From Spirochaetota bacterium (GTDB taxonomy: Bacteria > Spirochaetota > UBA4802 > UBA5550), in NCBI GenBank assembly GCA_017999915.1, contig JAGNKX010000011.1:38790-102789 (forward strand): DNA of 64,000 nt. The letters run 5' to 3'. The position numbers were made by a program, and so were the translations under genes. Positions 18,755-26,544 of the stretch are shown here, one piece after another. Within the stretch, counting starts at the first letter, position 1. The number at the start of each line of letters is the position of its first letter. The notes under the pieces were generated by a model, which ran no database searches, had not been told where the DNA came from, and saw only the letters and a list, made by a program, of their open reading frames with translations.

Positions 18755-18846
18755 TTCTTAATGGAACGTCACGTTATGGATGGGCCCGGATAATGGCAAG
18801 AGATTTTTACATCACCCTCATTGACGGCCGTGCAAATACCCCATAT

Positions 18847-18876
18847 GATAGGCGCGCAAGCGCTTGCACGCCTATC
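18847..18876. other. 30-bp near-perfect palindrome between divergent genes
   Basis: 15-base arms (GATAGGCGCGCAAGC and GCTTGCACGCCTATC) pair with one mismatch. It lies between the divergent ychF-like and fecR-like genes, so it is not an ordinary terminator for either. An operator or a repeat element is possible. Confidence 0.5.
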
Positions 18877-18952
18877 GGTCGTGAAATAATTAATAATTGA
18901 CCTTTCCATGAAAACATCACATACTACCATAATTCAAACAAGGAGGCACTCC

Positions 18953-19627
18953 ATGGCACGGACATTGATGGCTCTCATCATTATCGCAACGACTGCCCTC
19001 TCGACACAGGCATGCAAGCAATTCATGCCCGGAAAAAACACCGATGGCAAAGTCAAGTTCATGGTTGGAGATGTCACGGTGAACGGGAAGAAAGCCACCC
19101 TGGGGGACACGGTCCGCTTCGACGACGTGATCGAAACCGGGGACAGATCCATCTGCCATATAACCATCGGCGAAAAAAACATCATTGCCCTGTGGCCCGG
19201 GGCCAGGTTCCTCTACCGTGTCACTACGCGCGGGAGCAATTGCGAACTGTCACGGGGCGGCCTGGGGGCCCTGCTCCGGAACAAAAATTTGACCGGCGAC
19301 ATGAACATAAAAACGCCGACCGTTACCGCTTCCGTGCGGGGTACGATTTTATGTCTGACCGCTGAGAGCAATGAAAAGATCTATACCTGCGTATGCAACG
19401 GCAGGATACGCTTCAAGCCCGAAGCGGGCGGCGGCATTTTCACGAAATCCGCCCAAGATGCCGGGGAGAAACTGGTATCAGCGAACCATCACTCGGGTCA
19501 CTATTTCACAAGGGAACAGGGCGCCATCAAAATAGAAAAAGCCGGGCTCAAGCATCACACGGACGAAGGAGTGGAGAAAATGGCCGCCTCCATCGGAGAA
19601 AAGGTCGACTGGACGAAGATCGAGTAG
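18953..19627 (+). CDS. FecR-domain lipoprotein
   Basis: This 224-residue protein has a lipoprotein signal (LIIIATTALSTQAC). A FecR-like domain follows with VGDVTVNGKKATLGDTVRFD, then an ICHITIGEKNIIALWPGARF strand and the signature IKTPTVTASVRGT. In spirochaetes such proteins are common surface or periplasmic lipoproteins. The start at 18953 is fixed by AAGGAGG seven bases upstream; an earlier ATG at 18908 would bury the lipobox. It converges with the next gene (4 bases between ends). Confidence 0.82.
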   Translation: MARTLMALIIIATTALSTQACKQFMPGKNTDGKVKFMVGDVTVNGKKATLGDTVRFDDVIETGDRSICHITIGEKNIIALWPGARFLYRVTTRGSNCELSRGGLGALLRNKNLTGDMNIKTPTVTASVRGTILCLTAESNEKIYTCVCNGRIRFKPEAGGGIFTKSAQDAGEKLVSANHHSGHYFTREQGAIKIEKAGLKHHTDEGVEKMAASIGEKVDWTKIE

Positions 19628-19630
19628 CGG

Positions 19631-20698
19631 TCACCGCGCCTTCACGAATCCGCCAAGAAGCGAACCGAGCATTTTCCCCACGTCACGGAGGATATCCACC
19701 GTGATGCGGTCAAGGCTCGCCAGGGATGATTTCTTTGATTCGCCGAATATCACCCGGGACGCTTCCGATGCGCAGCGGGAGACCAGCTCCGAGGCGTCCT
19801 CGCCGCTCTCCTCTTTCATGACCCCGAACGCATCAATGAGTTCCTTTCCATACATGTCAATGAAATGATAGAACAGGGAATTGAACCGTTTCTTCGCGTC
19901 CGCCACATACCGGTCCATGGCGCGGTCGACGATATCCCCCGAACCGATCCCCTCCACGGCGCCGTGCGCCAGGGCCTCGCAGAAGGGAGAAAATCCCTCA
20001 CGGAACCGGCGCTCAACGTATATTTCATAGCTCTTGTGTATGGCGGACGCTGTCACCATGAGGGAGCGGACCGACGCGATACGCCTGACCAGATACGGTC
20101 CGGGCAGGGCCTTGACATGGAAGGGATTGCCCAGGTCCGCCAGGTAATGGGTGCAGCGGGAGAGATACCGCCAGCCCCAGTATTCATGGCCGTCGCCAAA
20201 GGCGGCCCGCGCCCGGTCCCGGTGGTACCGGAACGATTCACGGACCATCCCCACGGTCATTCCCAGGACGCTGAACTCCATGTGGCGCCACCCGTGGGAG
20301 CCGCCGGTGAGCTTTTGCCTCTTGTGAAGAAAAAGGTCGCAGTCCGGCTTCAGGTCCGGCTCGGTGCCGTAGATGACCAGGACCTTCCACGGTTCTATGG
20401 CCACGTCAGGGGGCGCCTCGGCGCTGTAATCCCCGTTCCGCGCCGAGTAATCAAAGGAGCCCAGGGGGGCCAGACTCCTCGCAACGCGGAACGACTCCTT
20501 GTACAGGTCCCGGTGGTGGGGCCCCAGGGGCCAGGAGGGATCGGCGCCAAAAGGATTAGTTCGCACCGGCACCGGCGGCAGGTCACAGATGGCCGCCAAA
20601 GCCCGCACGGCGCAGTAATTGATATATTCATGGGAAAACCAGGGAGCCCAGGCCCGGGGAAGCCGGCCGTCATCATGGAGAAACATGCCGATATTCAT
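19631..20698 (-). CDS. Zinc-dependent phospholipase C / S1-P1 nuclease superfamily-like protein
   Basis: This 355-residue protein has the His/Asp pattern of the Zn-dependent PLC/P1 nuclease fold. The central signature is WRYLSRCTHYLADLGNPFHV, with earlier His residues (FSHEYINY, GSHGWRHMEF) and helices rich in acidic residues. No signal peptide is apparent, which is unusual for secreted PLCs. The C terminus has a short hydrophobic stretch (VGKMLGSLLGGFVKAR). Activity on phospholipids or nucleic acid cannot be decided. Confidence 0.6.
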   Translation of the reverse strand: MNIGMFLHDDGRLPRAWAPWFSHEYINYCAVRALAAICDLPPVPVRTNPFGADPSWPLGPHHRDLYKESFRVARSLAPLGSFDYSARNGDYSAEAPPDVAIEPWKVLVIYGTEPDLKPDCDLFLHKRQKLTGGSHGWRHMEFSVLGMTVGMVRESFRYHRDRARAAFGDGHEYWGWRYLSRCTHYLADLGNPFHVKALPGPYLVRRIASVRSLMVTASAIHKSYEIYVERRFREGFSPFCEALAHGAVEGIGSGDIVDRAMDRYVADAKKRFNSLFYHFIDMYGKELIDAFGVMKEESGEDASELVSRCASEASRVIFGESKKSSLASLDRITVDILRDVGKMLGSLLGGFVKAR

Positions 20699-20758
20699 CC
20701 TTCATTAAGCGTTATCATGCCTTAAACGACATGCGCGCAACACCGTGCGCGCATAAAG

Positions 20759-20791
20759 TAAAAACGGCGCGGGAATTAATCCCGCGCCGTT
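20759..20791 (-). terminator. Rho-independent terminator of the RuBisCO-like gene cluster
   Basis: A 12-bp GC-rich stem (AACGGCGCGGGA paired across a 5-base loop) ends, on the minus strand, in a TTTTTAC run. It lies 15 bases past the stop of the RuBisCO-like gene, so it closes the minus-strand cluster that begins near 26 kb. Confidence 0.85.
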
Positions 20792-20805
20792 CCTGTGAGA
20801 CTGTA

Positions 20806-22143
20806 TTACAGTTTGAAATCCGTCTTCTTGCCCCATGTGCCGAGAGCTCGGCCCAGTTCCTCGTGATCCTTGGCATACTCGTCCACCTTTACGCCCTTTA
20901 TGGCGGCGTCGATCGCCTGGCGGAGAGCCCGGGCGCCGGCCCGCGGACCCATCGGGTGGGCATGGATGCCGCCGCCGGACCCGATCATGACATCCTTGCC
21001 AAGGGCGTTCACGATGTCCTGCACGTTGTTCGGCGTGATGCCGCCGGACGGCATCGGCATGGTGGGCTTCAAGTTACCCATCGGATAAATCAGGTTTCTC
21101 GTCGTCGCCATGAAGCGCTCATGCATGTACATGGCCTTGCCGCCCATGGAGAAGGGAAGCACGATCGAGTCCGCGCCGCAAAGCCGCGCGATTTTTCCGA
21201 AAATTATCGGAGAGGATATCCCCTGGTATGGTGACATGAAGTAGGCGCCGGCCACGTCCATGTGGGCCAGGATCGGCACGTTGATGTTCGGATCGTCGGC
21301 CAGGGCGCGCATCGCCTCCGGTCCCACGGCCAGGTAGTTGACCATCATCGCGTTCGCGCCCGCGTCGATGCAGCGCTTGGCCAGGTCGAACATCCGCGGC
21401 AGACGGTCGGTTACGTTGACCGTGTAGAGGGTGTGCTCTCCGGTCTCCTCGAACACTTCCTTTTCTATCTTCATGTACAGCTTGACCCGCTCGACCGCGT
21501 CGTTGTAGCGCATGTTGGCGATGAGCTCGTCGTCCTTGATGACATCGCAGCCGCCCAGGGCCGCCTGCCTGAAGAGCTCGGCGCCCACTTCAAGCGGATA
21601 CCCGCTGCACGGCTTGACCATGTTATTGAGGAGGGGACGTCCCTTCTGCAGGCCCAGGGCCTTCCACCAGCCATCGGTCCCGAACCTTGGCCCGTTGAAC
21701 TGGTCCAGGGTGGCCTTTGGAAGCCTGATGTCCAGGAGCTTGAAGTTGGGCACCAGCGAAATGTTTCCGACAAGCGCGGTCAGCATCATGGGGAGCTGGT
21801 CCTCCACGTTGGCCGCAGGGAAGGCGATCTGCACGATGTACTGCCGGGCCGTGACGTCGGCGGGCACGCCATATTCATAATAAGGCGCCTCGTACACGCC
21901 GATCACCTTCGCGACGTGTTTCGCCCGAATCTCCGGGGTCTCGCCCGGCACCGGGGTCCAGGTACCGGTGGTCTGCTCGATGGCAAGCACTTGCCCCATC
22001 ACCGACATGTCCCATGCCTTGTCGAGCTGGGTCCAGTAGGTGGCGATAAGATGGGTTTCCATGTCGACAGCCTCAGGTATTGCGATCGGCTTGGGTGCAA
22101 ACTCATCTATCTGTACGCAAATTTCTTTTTCCTTCTTCGTCAT
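20806..22143 (-). CDS. RuBisCO-like protein (type IV-like RLP)
   Basis: This 445-residue protein is a full-length member of the RuBisCO superfamily. The carbamylated-Lys segment is kept (GGCDVIKDDE, residues 198-206, equivalent to K201/D203/E204), as is the K175-equivalent (VKPCSG, K177). The phosphate-binding SGG (residue 366) and GSGGGIHAHPMGP are also kept. The R295/H327 area is changed: AHMDVAGAYFMSP replaces the HRAMHA motif and PFSMGGK replaces HxGTVVGK. That argues against CO2 fixation and for an enolisation or transcarboxylation reaction on a phosphorylated sugar-like substrate. GAAGGAGG precedes the ATG. It is the last gene of a run with an aminotransferase and a sugar-type kinase. 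Confidence 0.85.
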   Translation of the reverse strand: MTKKEKEICVQIDEFAPKPIAIPEAVDMETHLIATYWTQLDKAWDMSVMGQVLAIEQTTGTWTPVPGETPEIRAKHVAKVIGVYEAPYYEYGVPADVTARQYIVQIAFPAANVEDQLPMMLTALVGNISLVPNFKLLDIRLPKATLDQFNGPRFGTDGWWKALGLQKGRPLLNNMVKPCSGYPLEVGAELFRQAALGGCDVIKDDELIANMRYNDAVERVKLYMKIEKEVFEETGEHTLYTVNVTDRLPRMFDLAKRCIDAGANAMMVNYLAVGPEAMRALADDPNINVPILAHMDVAGAYFMSPYQGISSPIIFGKIARLCGADSIVLPFSMGGKAMYMHERFMATTRNLIYPMGNLKPTMPMPSGGITPNNVQDIVNALGKDVMIGSGGGIHAHPMGPRAGARALRQAIDAAIKGVKVDEYAKDHEELGRALGTWGKKTDFKL

Positions 22144-22176
22144 ATAAGCCTCCTTCTTAAAATTGAATAATCCATA

Positions 22177-23580
22177 TCAGCCCTTCGGAATCTCTGAAAG
22201 CAGCCGCTCCCAGACGTCCAGGGTCTTTTTCAACGATTCGTCGTCATGCTGCATGCAGGTGTACATCCGCGTTCCGGCCAGCGAGCAGAGCCCCAGGGCC
22301 GACGTCACGATCTGGTAGCTGTCCGCCACCGCCTTGCGGGTAAGGACCTGCTTCAGCGCGTCCGGCGCCGACACGTCCACCCCGAAGAATCCAGTCGTCA
22401 CGTAGTGCATGATGGGGCCGAAATTGTAAACGAAGAAGCCCAGGTCTTCCCGCGTGGCGAAGAGATCGTTCATAGCCTTCGTGAGGCGGTCGGCGTAGGC
22501 CGTGGCCTTCTTTACCGCTTCATGCTCATCCATGAGCTTGATGGCATGGTAGCAGGCCGCCGTGGTTATGGGATTCGCCGCCAGGGTTCCGCCCACGTAT
22601 ATCTTCTCGCCCAGGCCGCCGGCGCAGACCTTCATCACGTCCTTCCGCCCGGCCACTGCGCCGCAGGAGGGATAGCCGTGGCCGATGATCTTGCCCAGGA
22701 CGGTAATGTCCGGCATGATGTTGAAATACTTCTGGGCCCCGCCCATGTCGAGCCGGAAGCCGGTGACCACCTCGTCGAAGATAAGGAGGGCATTGTACTT
22801 GTCGCACAGCGCCCGTATGGTCCTGTTCCAGTCGGGATGGACCGGGTGCGCCCCGGATTCGCCCCCGATAGGCTCCACGATCACCCCGGCCACGTCATTG
22901 GCGTTGTCCTTGAAGGTCTTTTCCAGCTCGTCGAAGTCGTTCGGCTTAACGTCCAGTATATGGGCGTAGCTTTCCTTGGTAATCCCCTTCGAATAGAGGG
23001 GGCCGGATTTCGGAACATGGAGCGAATAGACCATCTGGTCGGACCAGCCGTGGTAGCTCCCGCCGATCTTGATGATCTTCTGCTTGTTGGTGTAGGCCCG
23101 GGCGATGCGGAGCGCCGCCATGTCCGCCTCGGTGCCGGACTGGAGGAACCGGACCATGTCCACGGCCGGCATGTGGTCGATGATCTCCTGGGCAGCCATG
23201 AGCTCATACTCCGAGGTGAGGCCCGTGGCCGGCCCCTTGGTCCTGATGATGTCGATGATCTTGTCGTCCAGGGGGCTGTAGCTGTGACCCAGCATGATCG
23301 GCGCGCCGCACATCAGGTAGTCGACGTATTCGTTGCCGTCGACGTCCCACACATGGTAGCCCTTGGCGCGGTCCATCGCCACCGGGAAGGGATGGTTCTG
23401 GCTCAGGTTGTGCTCGACGCCGCCGGGGATGACGTTCTTCGCCTTTTCGAACATCTCCAGGGACTTCTTGTTCTTATTCGTGTACATCGCGCGGTATTTT
23501 TCCAGCGTCTCCGCCGGGAGCCCCCTGGGTGGTATGGCGAGGACCTTCTTGAACCGCGATAGTATTTCATTGTATTCCAT
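22177..23580 (-). CDS. Class III aminotransferase, glutamate-1-semialdehyde aminomutase-like
   Basis: This 467-residue PLP enzyme has the GSAM layout. It has the substrate and cofactor motifs GGVEHNLSQNHPFPVAMDRA, RFLQSGTEADMAALRIARAY and IFDEVVTGFRLDMGG. The Schiff-base Lys lies in DITVLGKIIGHGYP. It is longer than true HemL and sits in a catabolic-looking cluster, so it probably moves an amino group on a carbohydrate or hydroxy-acid derivative rather than serving haem synthesis. It lies 33 bases upstream of the RuBisCO-like gene and 21 bases after the kinase gene. Confidence 0.85.
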   Translation of the reverse strand: MEYNEILSRFKKVLAIPPRGLPAETLEKYRAMYTNKNKKSLEMFEKAKNVIPGGVEHNLSQNHPFPVAMDRAKGYHVWDVDGNEYVDYLMCGAPIMLGHSYSPLDDKIIDIIRTKGPATGLTSEYELMAAQEIIDHMPAVDMVRFLQSGTEADMAALRIARAYTNKQKIIKIGGSYHGWSDQMVYSLHVPKSGPLYSKGITKESYAHILDVKPNDFDELEKTFKDNANDVAGVIVEPIGGESGAHPVHPDWNRTIRALCDKYNALLIFDEVVTGFRLDMGGAQKYFNIMPDITVLGKIIGHGYPSCGAVAGRKDVMKVCAGGLGEKIYVGGTLAANPITTAACYHAIKLMDEHEAVKKATAYADRLTKAMNDLFATREDLGFFVYNFGPIMHYVTTGFFGVDVSAPDALKQVLTRKAVADSYQIVTSALGLCSLAGTRMYTCMQHDDESLKKTLDVWERLLSEIPKG

Positions 23581-23601
23581 GGTGAAACAGCCTCCTTCGT
23601 A

Positions 23602-25209
23602 TTACTGAAATTGCGGCGCCGGCGTGCAGGCGCCGGCAGCCTTGGTTGAATTGATCCGCGCGCATGCCTTTTTCTGAGACCTGTACAGGTTGACATATTC
23701 GAGGAACAGGTTGTCATATATCTTCCGGTGGTCAGGATTGGGCTGGAATTCCGCCTTGATCTTAATGCACCGGGAAATGTCCTCCACGGTGATGTGGCCC
23801 AGGGACAGGGCAGCCAGGAAGGCCACGCCCCGGGCGTTGGAGAAGATCGGGTCCTGGACCTGCCTGATGTTGATGTTCATCACGTCGGCGAGGATCTGGG
23901 ACCAGACATCGGAATTGGCGCCGCCGCCGATGAAGTTGAGCGCCGCGAAGGGCCTCTTCGTGAACTTCTCCACGTAGGTGAGGAGCCACTTCTGGTTCAG
24001 GGCCACACCCTCGAACACGGCGCGGGCGATGTCCTCCCGGGTGTTCTCCAGGGAGAGGTTAAAGAGGGACGACCGGATGTGGCGGTCCTCCACCGGCGTG
24101 CGCTCGCCGTAGAGCCACGGCGTGAAGATGACGTTGTTGGCGCCGGCCGGTATGCGGGACACGATCCTGTCCAGGACCTTGAAGATGTCCGGGGCCTTTT
24201 CCTGCTGGAGGAGCTCGTCCTTGTGGTAGAGGACGTTGTCACGGAGCCAGAGGAGGCACTTGCCGGCGCACTCCTGCTCGGTGAGGATCAGGTACCGTCC
24301 CGGGATAGGGCTCGGGAAGGAGCCCATGCCGTGAAAAATGTCGGTCTTCTTGAAGGGCACATGGGCCGTTATCCAGGAAGAGGTGCCGATGTACACGTGG
24401 CCCTCGTAGTCCCGCACGGCCCCGGACCCGACGCAGGCTGACTGCACGTCCGGCGTGCCGCCGATGACCGGCGTCCCGGCCTTGAGGCCCAGCTCCGAGG
24501 CCACCTCTTTCTTCAGGGGGCCCAGCACATCGATGGCGCGGATCAGGTCGGGGAGCTTGTCCCGGTCTATGCCGACCATGCGGATAAGCTTGTCGCTGTA
24601 GACCACCCTGTCCGGGTCGCGGTTGTCGGTCACCCAGTGGAGCAGGATGGAATCGAAGGTCGCGGCGAACTTTCCCGTGAGGCGCATGTTGATGTAATCC
24701 TTCGGCTCGAGGAACTTGTAGGTGTTGCGGTAGATATCGGGGCAGTTCTTCTGGATCCACACGATGTGGCTGATGGGGTCCTTCCCGGACATGGCCGGCG
24801 CGCCGCCGGTGAGGCGGAGCCAGGTAATGACCTTGGAGAGGGGATACCCTTCGAACTTCGGGAAACCGGTGAGCTTTTCCTTGAAGGGCTCGGCGCCCCG
24901 CGAATCCATCCAGATAACGGCGTTCATCAGGTGCCGGCCGTCCCTGTCCACCGGCACGGTGCCGGACCACTGGGTGGTGACGCTCACGGCGATGATGTCA
25001 TCGGCAGGCACGAGCCTCCGGGCCAGGACCTGCTTCGCCGTGGAGATGATGGCCTTCCACCACCCCTCAGGGTCCTGCTCGGCGCCGCCGCCGGGAAGCA
25101 GGATGACCGGCGTTTCGGCGAAGGCGTCGGCGACCACGTCGCCGTGAATTGATATCAACGCCGTTTTCGGACCCGACGTTCCCAGATCGACAGCGAGGAC
25201 GTATTTCAT
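23602..25209 (-). CDS. FGGY-family carbohydrate kinase (copy 1)
   Basis: This kinase of about 535 residues is in the xylulokinase/glycerokinase superfamily. It has an ATP-binding DLGTSGPKTALISIHGD at the N terminus, the substrate motif GGAEQDPEGWWKA, a central GTSSWITAHVPF and the FGGY-C signature NFIGGGANSDVWSQILADVM. I prefer the start at 25209 (MKYVLAVDLG) because a G-rich ribosome site precedes it; an in-frame ATG exists at 25221. It is strongly similar to the kinase at 28214-29800. It should phosphorylate a sugar, sugar acid or polyol feeding the RuBisCO-like step. Confidence 0.88.
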   Translation of the reverse strand: MKYVLAVDLGTSGPKTALISIHGDVVADAFAETPVILLPGGGAEQDPEGWWKAIISTAKQVLARRLVPADDIIAVSVTTQWSGTVPVDRDGRHLMNAVIWMDSRGAEPFKEKLTGFPKFEGYPLSKVITWLRLTGGAPAMSGKDPISHIVWIQKNCPDIYRNTYKFLEPKDYINMRLTGKFAATFDSILLHWVTDNRDPDRVVYSDKLIRMVGIDRDKLPDLIRAIDVLGPLKKEVASELGLKAGTPVIGGTPDVQSACVGSGAVRDYEGHVYIGTSSWITAHVPFKKTDIFHGMGSFPSPIPGRYLILTEQECAGKCLLWLRDNVLYHKDELLQQEKAPDIFKVLDRIVSRIPAGANNVIFTPWLYGERTPVEDRHIRSSLFNLSLENTREDIARAVFEGVALNQKWLLTYVEKFTKRPFAALNFIGGGANSDVWSQILADVMNINIRQVQDPIFSNARGVAFLAALSLGHITVEDISRCIKIKAEFQPNPDHRKIYDNLFLEYVNLYRSQKKACARINSTKAAGACTPAPQFQ

Positions 25210-25232
25210 AGACCCCCCCATGTCAGTACCGC

Positions 25233-25361
25233 CTACCGCATCGCCGTGTGAGGCGTTTGGCCGAACAGGTGGCTGCTCTTCACTTTGTGCACGTACACCA
25301 TGTTAGAGAACATCCTCGACAGCAACTGGAGGAACACCTTTACGAGTTGTGCTATCTTCAT
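25233..25361 (-). CDS. 42-residue small protein in the RuBisCO-like cluster
   Basis: This short frame has an optimal ribosome site (AGGAGGT, six bases before the ATG) and encodes MKIAQLVKVFLQLLSRMF followed by a basic, polar tail ending TPHTAMR. The N-terminal 20 residues form an amphipathic, membrane-seeking helix. It lies between the TetR gene and the first kinase gene, in their orientation. A longer frame to 25421 lacks a ribosome site. I do not recognise it; a membrane-associated regulatory peptide or a translated leader are both possible. Confidence 0.5.
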   Translation of the reverse strand: MKIAQLVKVFLQLLSRMFSNMVYVHKVKSSHLFGQTPHTAMR

Positions 25362-25417
25362 CTCTTTACCTCCTGACAAGTTAAAGTAATTAATACGATC
25401 AGAATCTATATTCCCGG

Positions 25418-26053
25418 TCACTCTGTCAGCGACCGGATCGTGCCTTCAATGATGGCGTTCATGACCAGGTCCGGGTTATCATCCATCTCCTTCAAAATAC
25501 CGCTGTTGTGCAGCGATATGATCCCGTGGAGGGCGCTCAGGAATTTTATGGTGACAAATTTGGGGTCGCTCTTCGCCAGCTCCGGCCGCGACTCCATGTA
25601 ATCGCGCACAACCGTAACGGCGAAGACAAGGGCCTTGATCGAGCTGTGGTATTCCTCGTAGGACATTTTTTCCTGGGGCGTCCCGATATAATCGCTGTAC
25701 TGCCTGATGGGCCTATTGAACATGATGTCGTACATATTCACGTTTTGGATGCCGAATTCAACATAGGCCCTTGCCAGGGCCATGATCCGGTCCAGGGGCG
25801 TCGCGGCGCTGTTAACGGCGGCGCGGATCTTGTCGTGGATCATCTGGAACGATTTCTTATGAATCGCTATGAGGAGCTCGTCCTTGTTGGCGTAATAGTT
25901 ATAGAGGTTGGCCCCGGTCATTTTCATCTTTGAGCCGAGCTTGCCCATGGAGAGGCTCTCAAATCCTTCATGTACAAGAATCTCAAAGGCGCGCTCCAGG
26001 ATCCTATCGCGGACCTCTTCAACTTCTTCGACGCTGCGGGTTGCCTTTGGCAT
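25418..26053 (-). CDS. TetR/AcrR family transcriptional regulator
   Basis: This 211-residue protein has a TetR helix-turn-helix at residues 15-60 (RILERAFEILVHEGFESLSM ... GANLYNYYANKDELL) and an all-helical ligand domain. It is the first gene of the minus-strand metabolic run. A perfect 9-bp dyad lies 46-68 bases upstream of its start and is a good candidate operator. It probably controls the kinase, aminotransferase and RuBisCO-like genes, and perhaps the upstream lyase and second kinase. Confidence 0.88.
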   Translation of the reverse strand: MPKATRSVEEVEEVRDRILERAFEILVHEGFESLSMGKLGSKMKMTGANLYNYYANKDELLIAIHKKSFQMIHDKIRAAVNSAATPLDRIMALARAYVEFGIQNVNMYDIMFNRPIRQYSDYIGTPQEKMSYEEYHSSIKALVFAVTVVRDYMESRPELAKSDPKFVTIKFLSALHGIISLHNSGILKEMDDNPDLVMNAIIEGTIRSLTE

Positions 26054-26098
26054 TGGTTGTACCTTCTAGGTTGAGTGATAATTTTTAATTTATATATG

Positions 26099-26121
26099 TT
26101 AATTTAACGGTATTAAATTAA
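26099..26121. promoter_or_regulatory. Candidate TetR operator
   Basis: Perfect 9-base arms (TTAATTTAA and TTAAATTAA) flank a CGGTA centre, within the AT-rich promoter region of the tetR gene. The size and symmetry fit a TetR-family operator. Confidence 0.5.
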
Positions 26122-26264
26122 AAAGTCAATGAAAAATTAATGGAAAATGAATTAATTTAATGGTAAATGATATAAATATACAATATAATAAATATGTTTA
26201 TCTATATTGCTAACAACGATATTTTACTCTGACACCAACACAGTTGTAGTTTGGTCCCCTCACC

Positions 26265-26476
26265 CACTTTTTATTTTACCCGCGCTCTGTGTGTCAACAT
26301 ACCCTCACCCCACCTCCGGTGCGCCCTCTCCCATTTGGTTGTGAAAAAAGAAGAGGGCTACTCTTTAAACACCCCCTCTCCTTTATTCAATTCGTAATGG
26401 GAGAGGGGGCCGGGGGGTGAGGGCAATAACTGACAAAGGGCACGCCGGAGGCGGGGTGAGGGCAAAAAAGCGGGAG
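26265..26476. repeat. GC-rich nested inverted-repeat element (type CCCTCACCCC)
   Basis: The left arm begins near 26304 with CCCTCACCCC and the right arm ends near 26462 with GGGGTGAGGG. The 25-base arms match with four differences. A second nested pair (CCCCCTCTCC and GGAGAGGGGG) lies inside. Related C/G-rich hairpin elements occur at 28106, 55815 and 56822. Nothing in 26122-26544 looks coding. Confidence 0.6.
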
Positions 26477-26509
26477 TGGGGGCTTTATGGGTCTTGCTCT
26501 GACAAGATT

Positions 26510-26540
26510 CCGATAGTTATCGGTAACCGATAACTATCGG
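26510..26540. repeat. Head-to-head pair of CCGATAGTTATCGG elements
   Basis: One copy in each orientation, separated by TAA, forms a 14-bp perfect stem followed on the plus strand by TTTTT. It starts four bases after the stop codon of the minus-strand PLP gene. It belongs to a dispersed 14-bp family seen at least nine times in the window. Confidence 0.75.
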
Positions 26541-26544
26541 TTTT

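Noticed and set aside
20806..22143. Genuine CO2-fixing RuBisCO
   Set aside because: The HRAMHA and HxGTVVGK catalytic regions are replaced, no phosphoribulokinase is nearby, and the neighbours are catabolic-type kinases and PLP enzymes.
22246..23562. 438-codon plus-strand open frame opposite the aminotransferase gene
   Set aside because: It is a shadow of the GC-rich minus-strand gene: His/Arg/Gly/Val-rich, no motifs, and exactly antiparallel to a clear GSAM-like enzyme.
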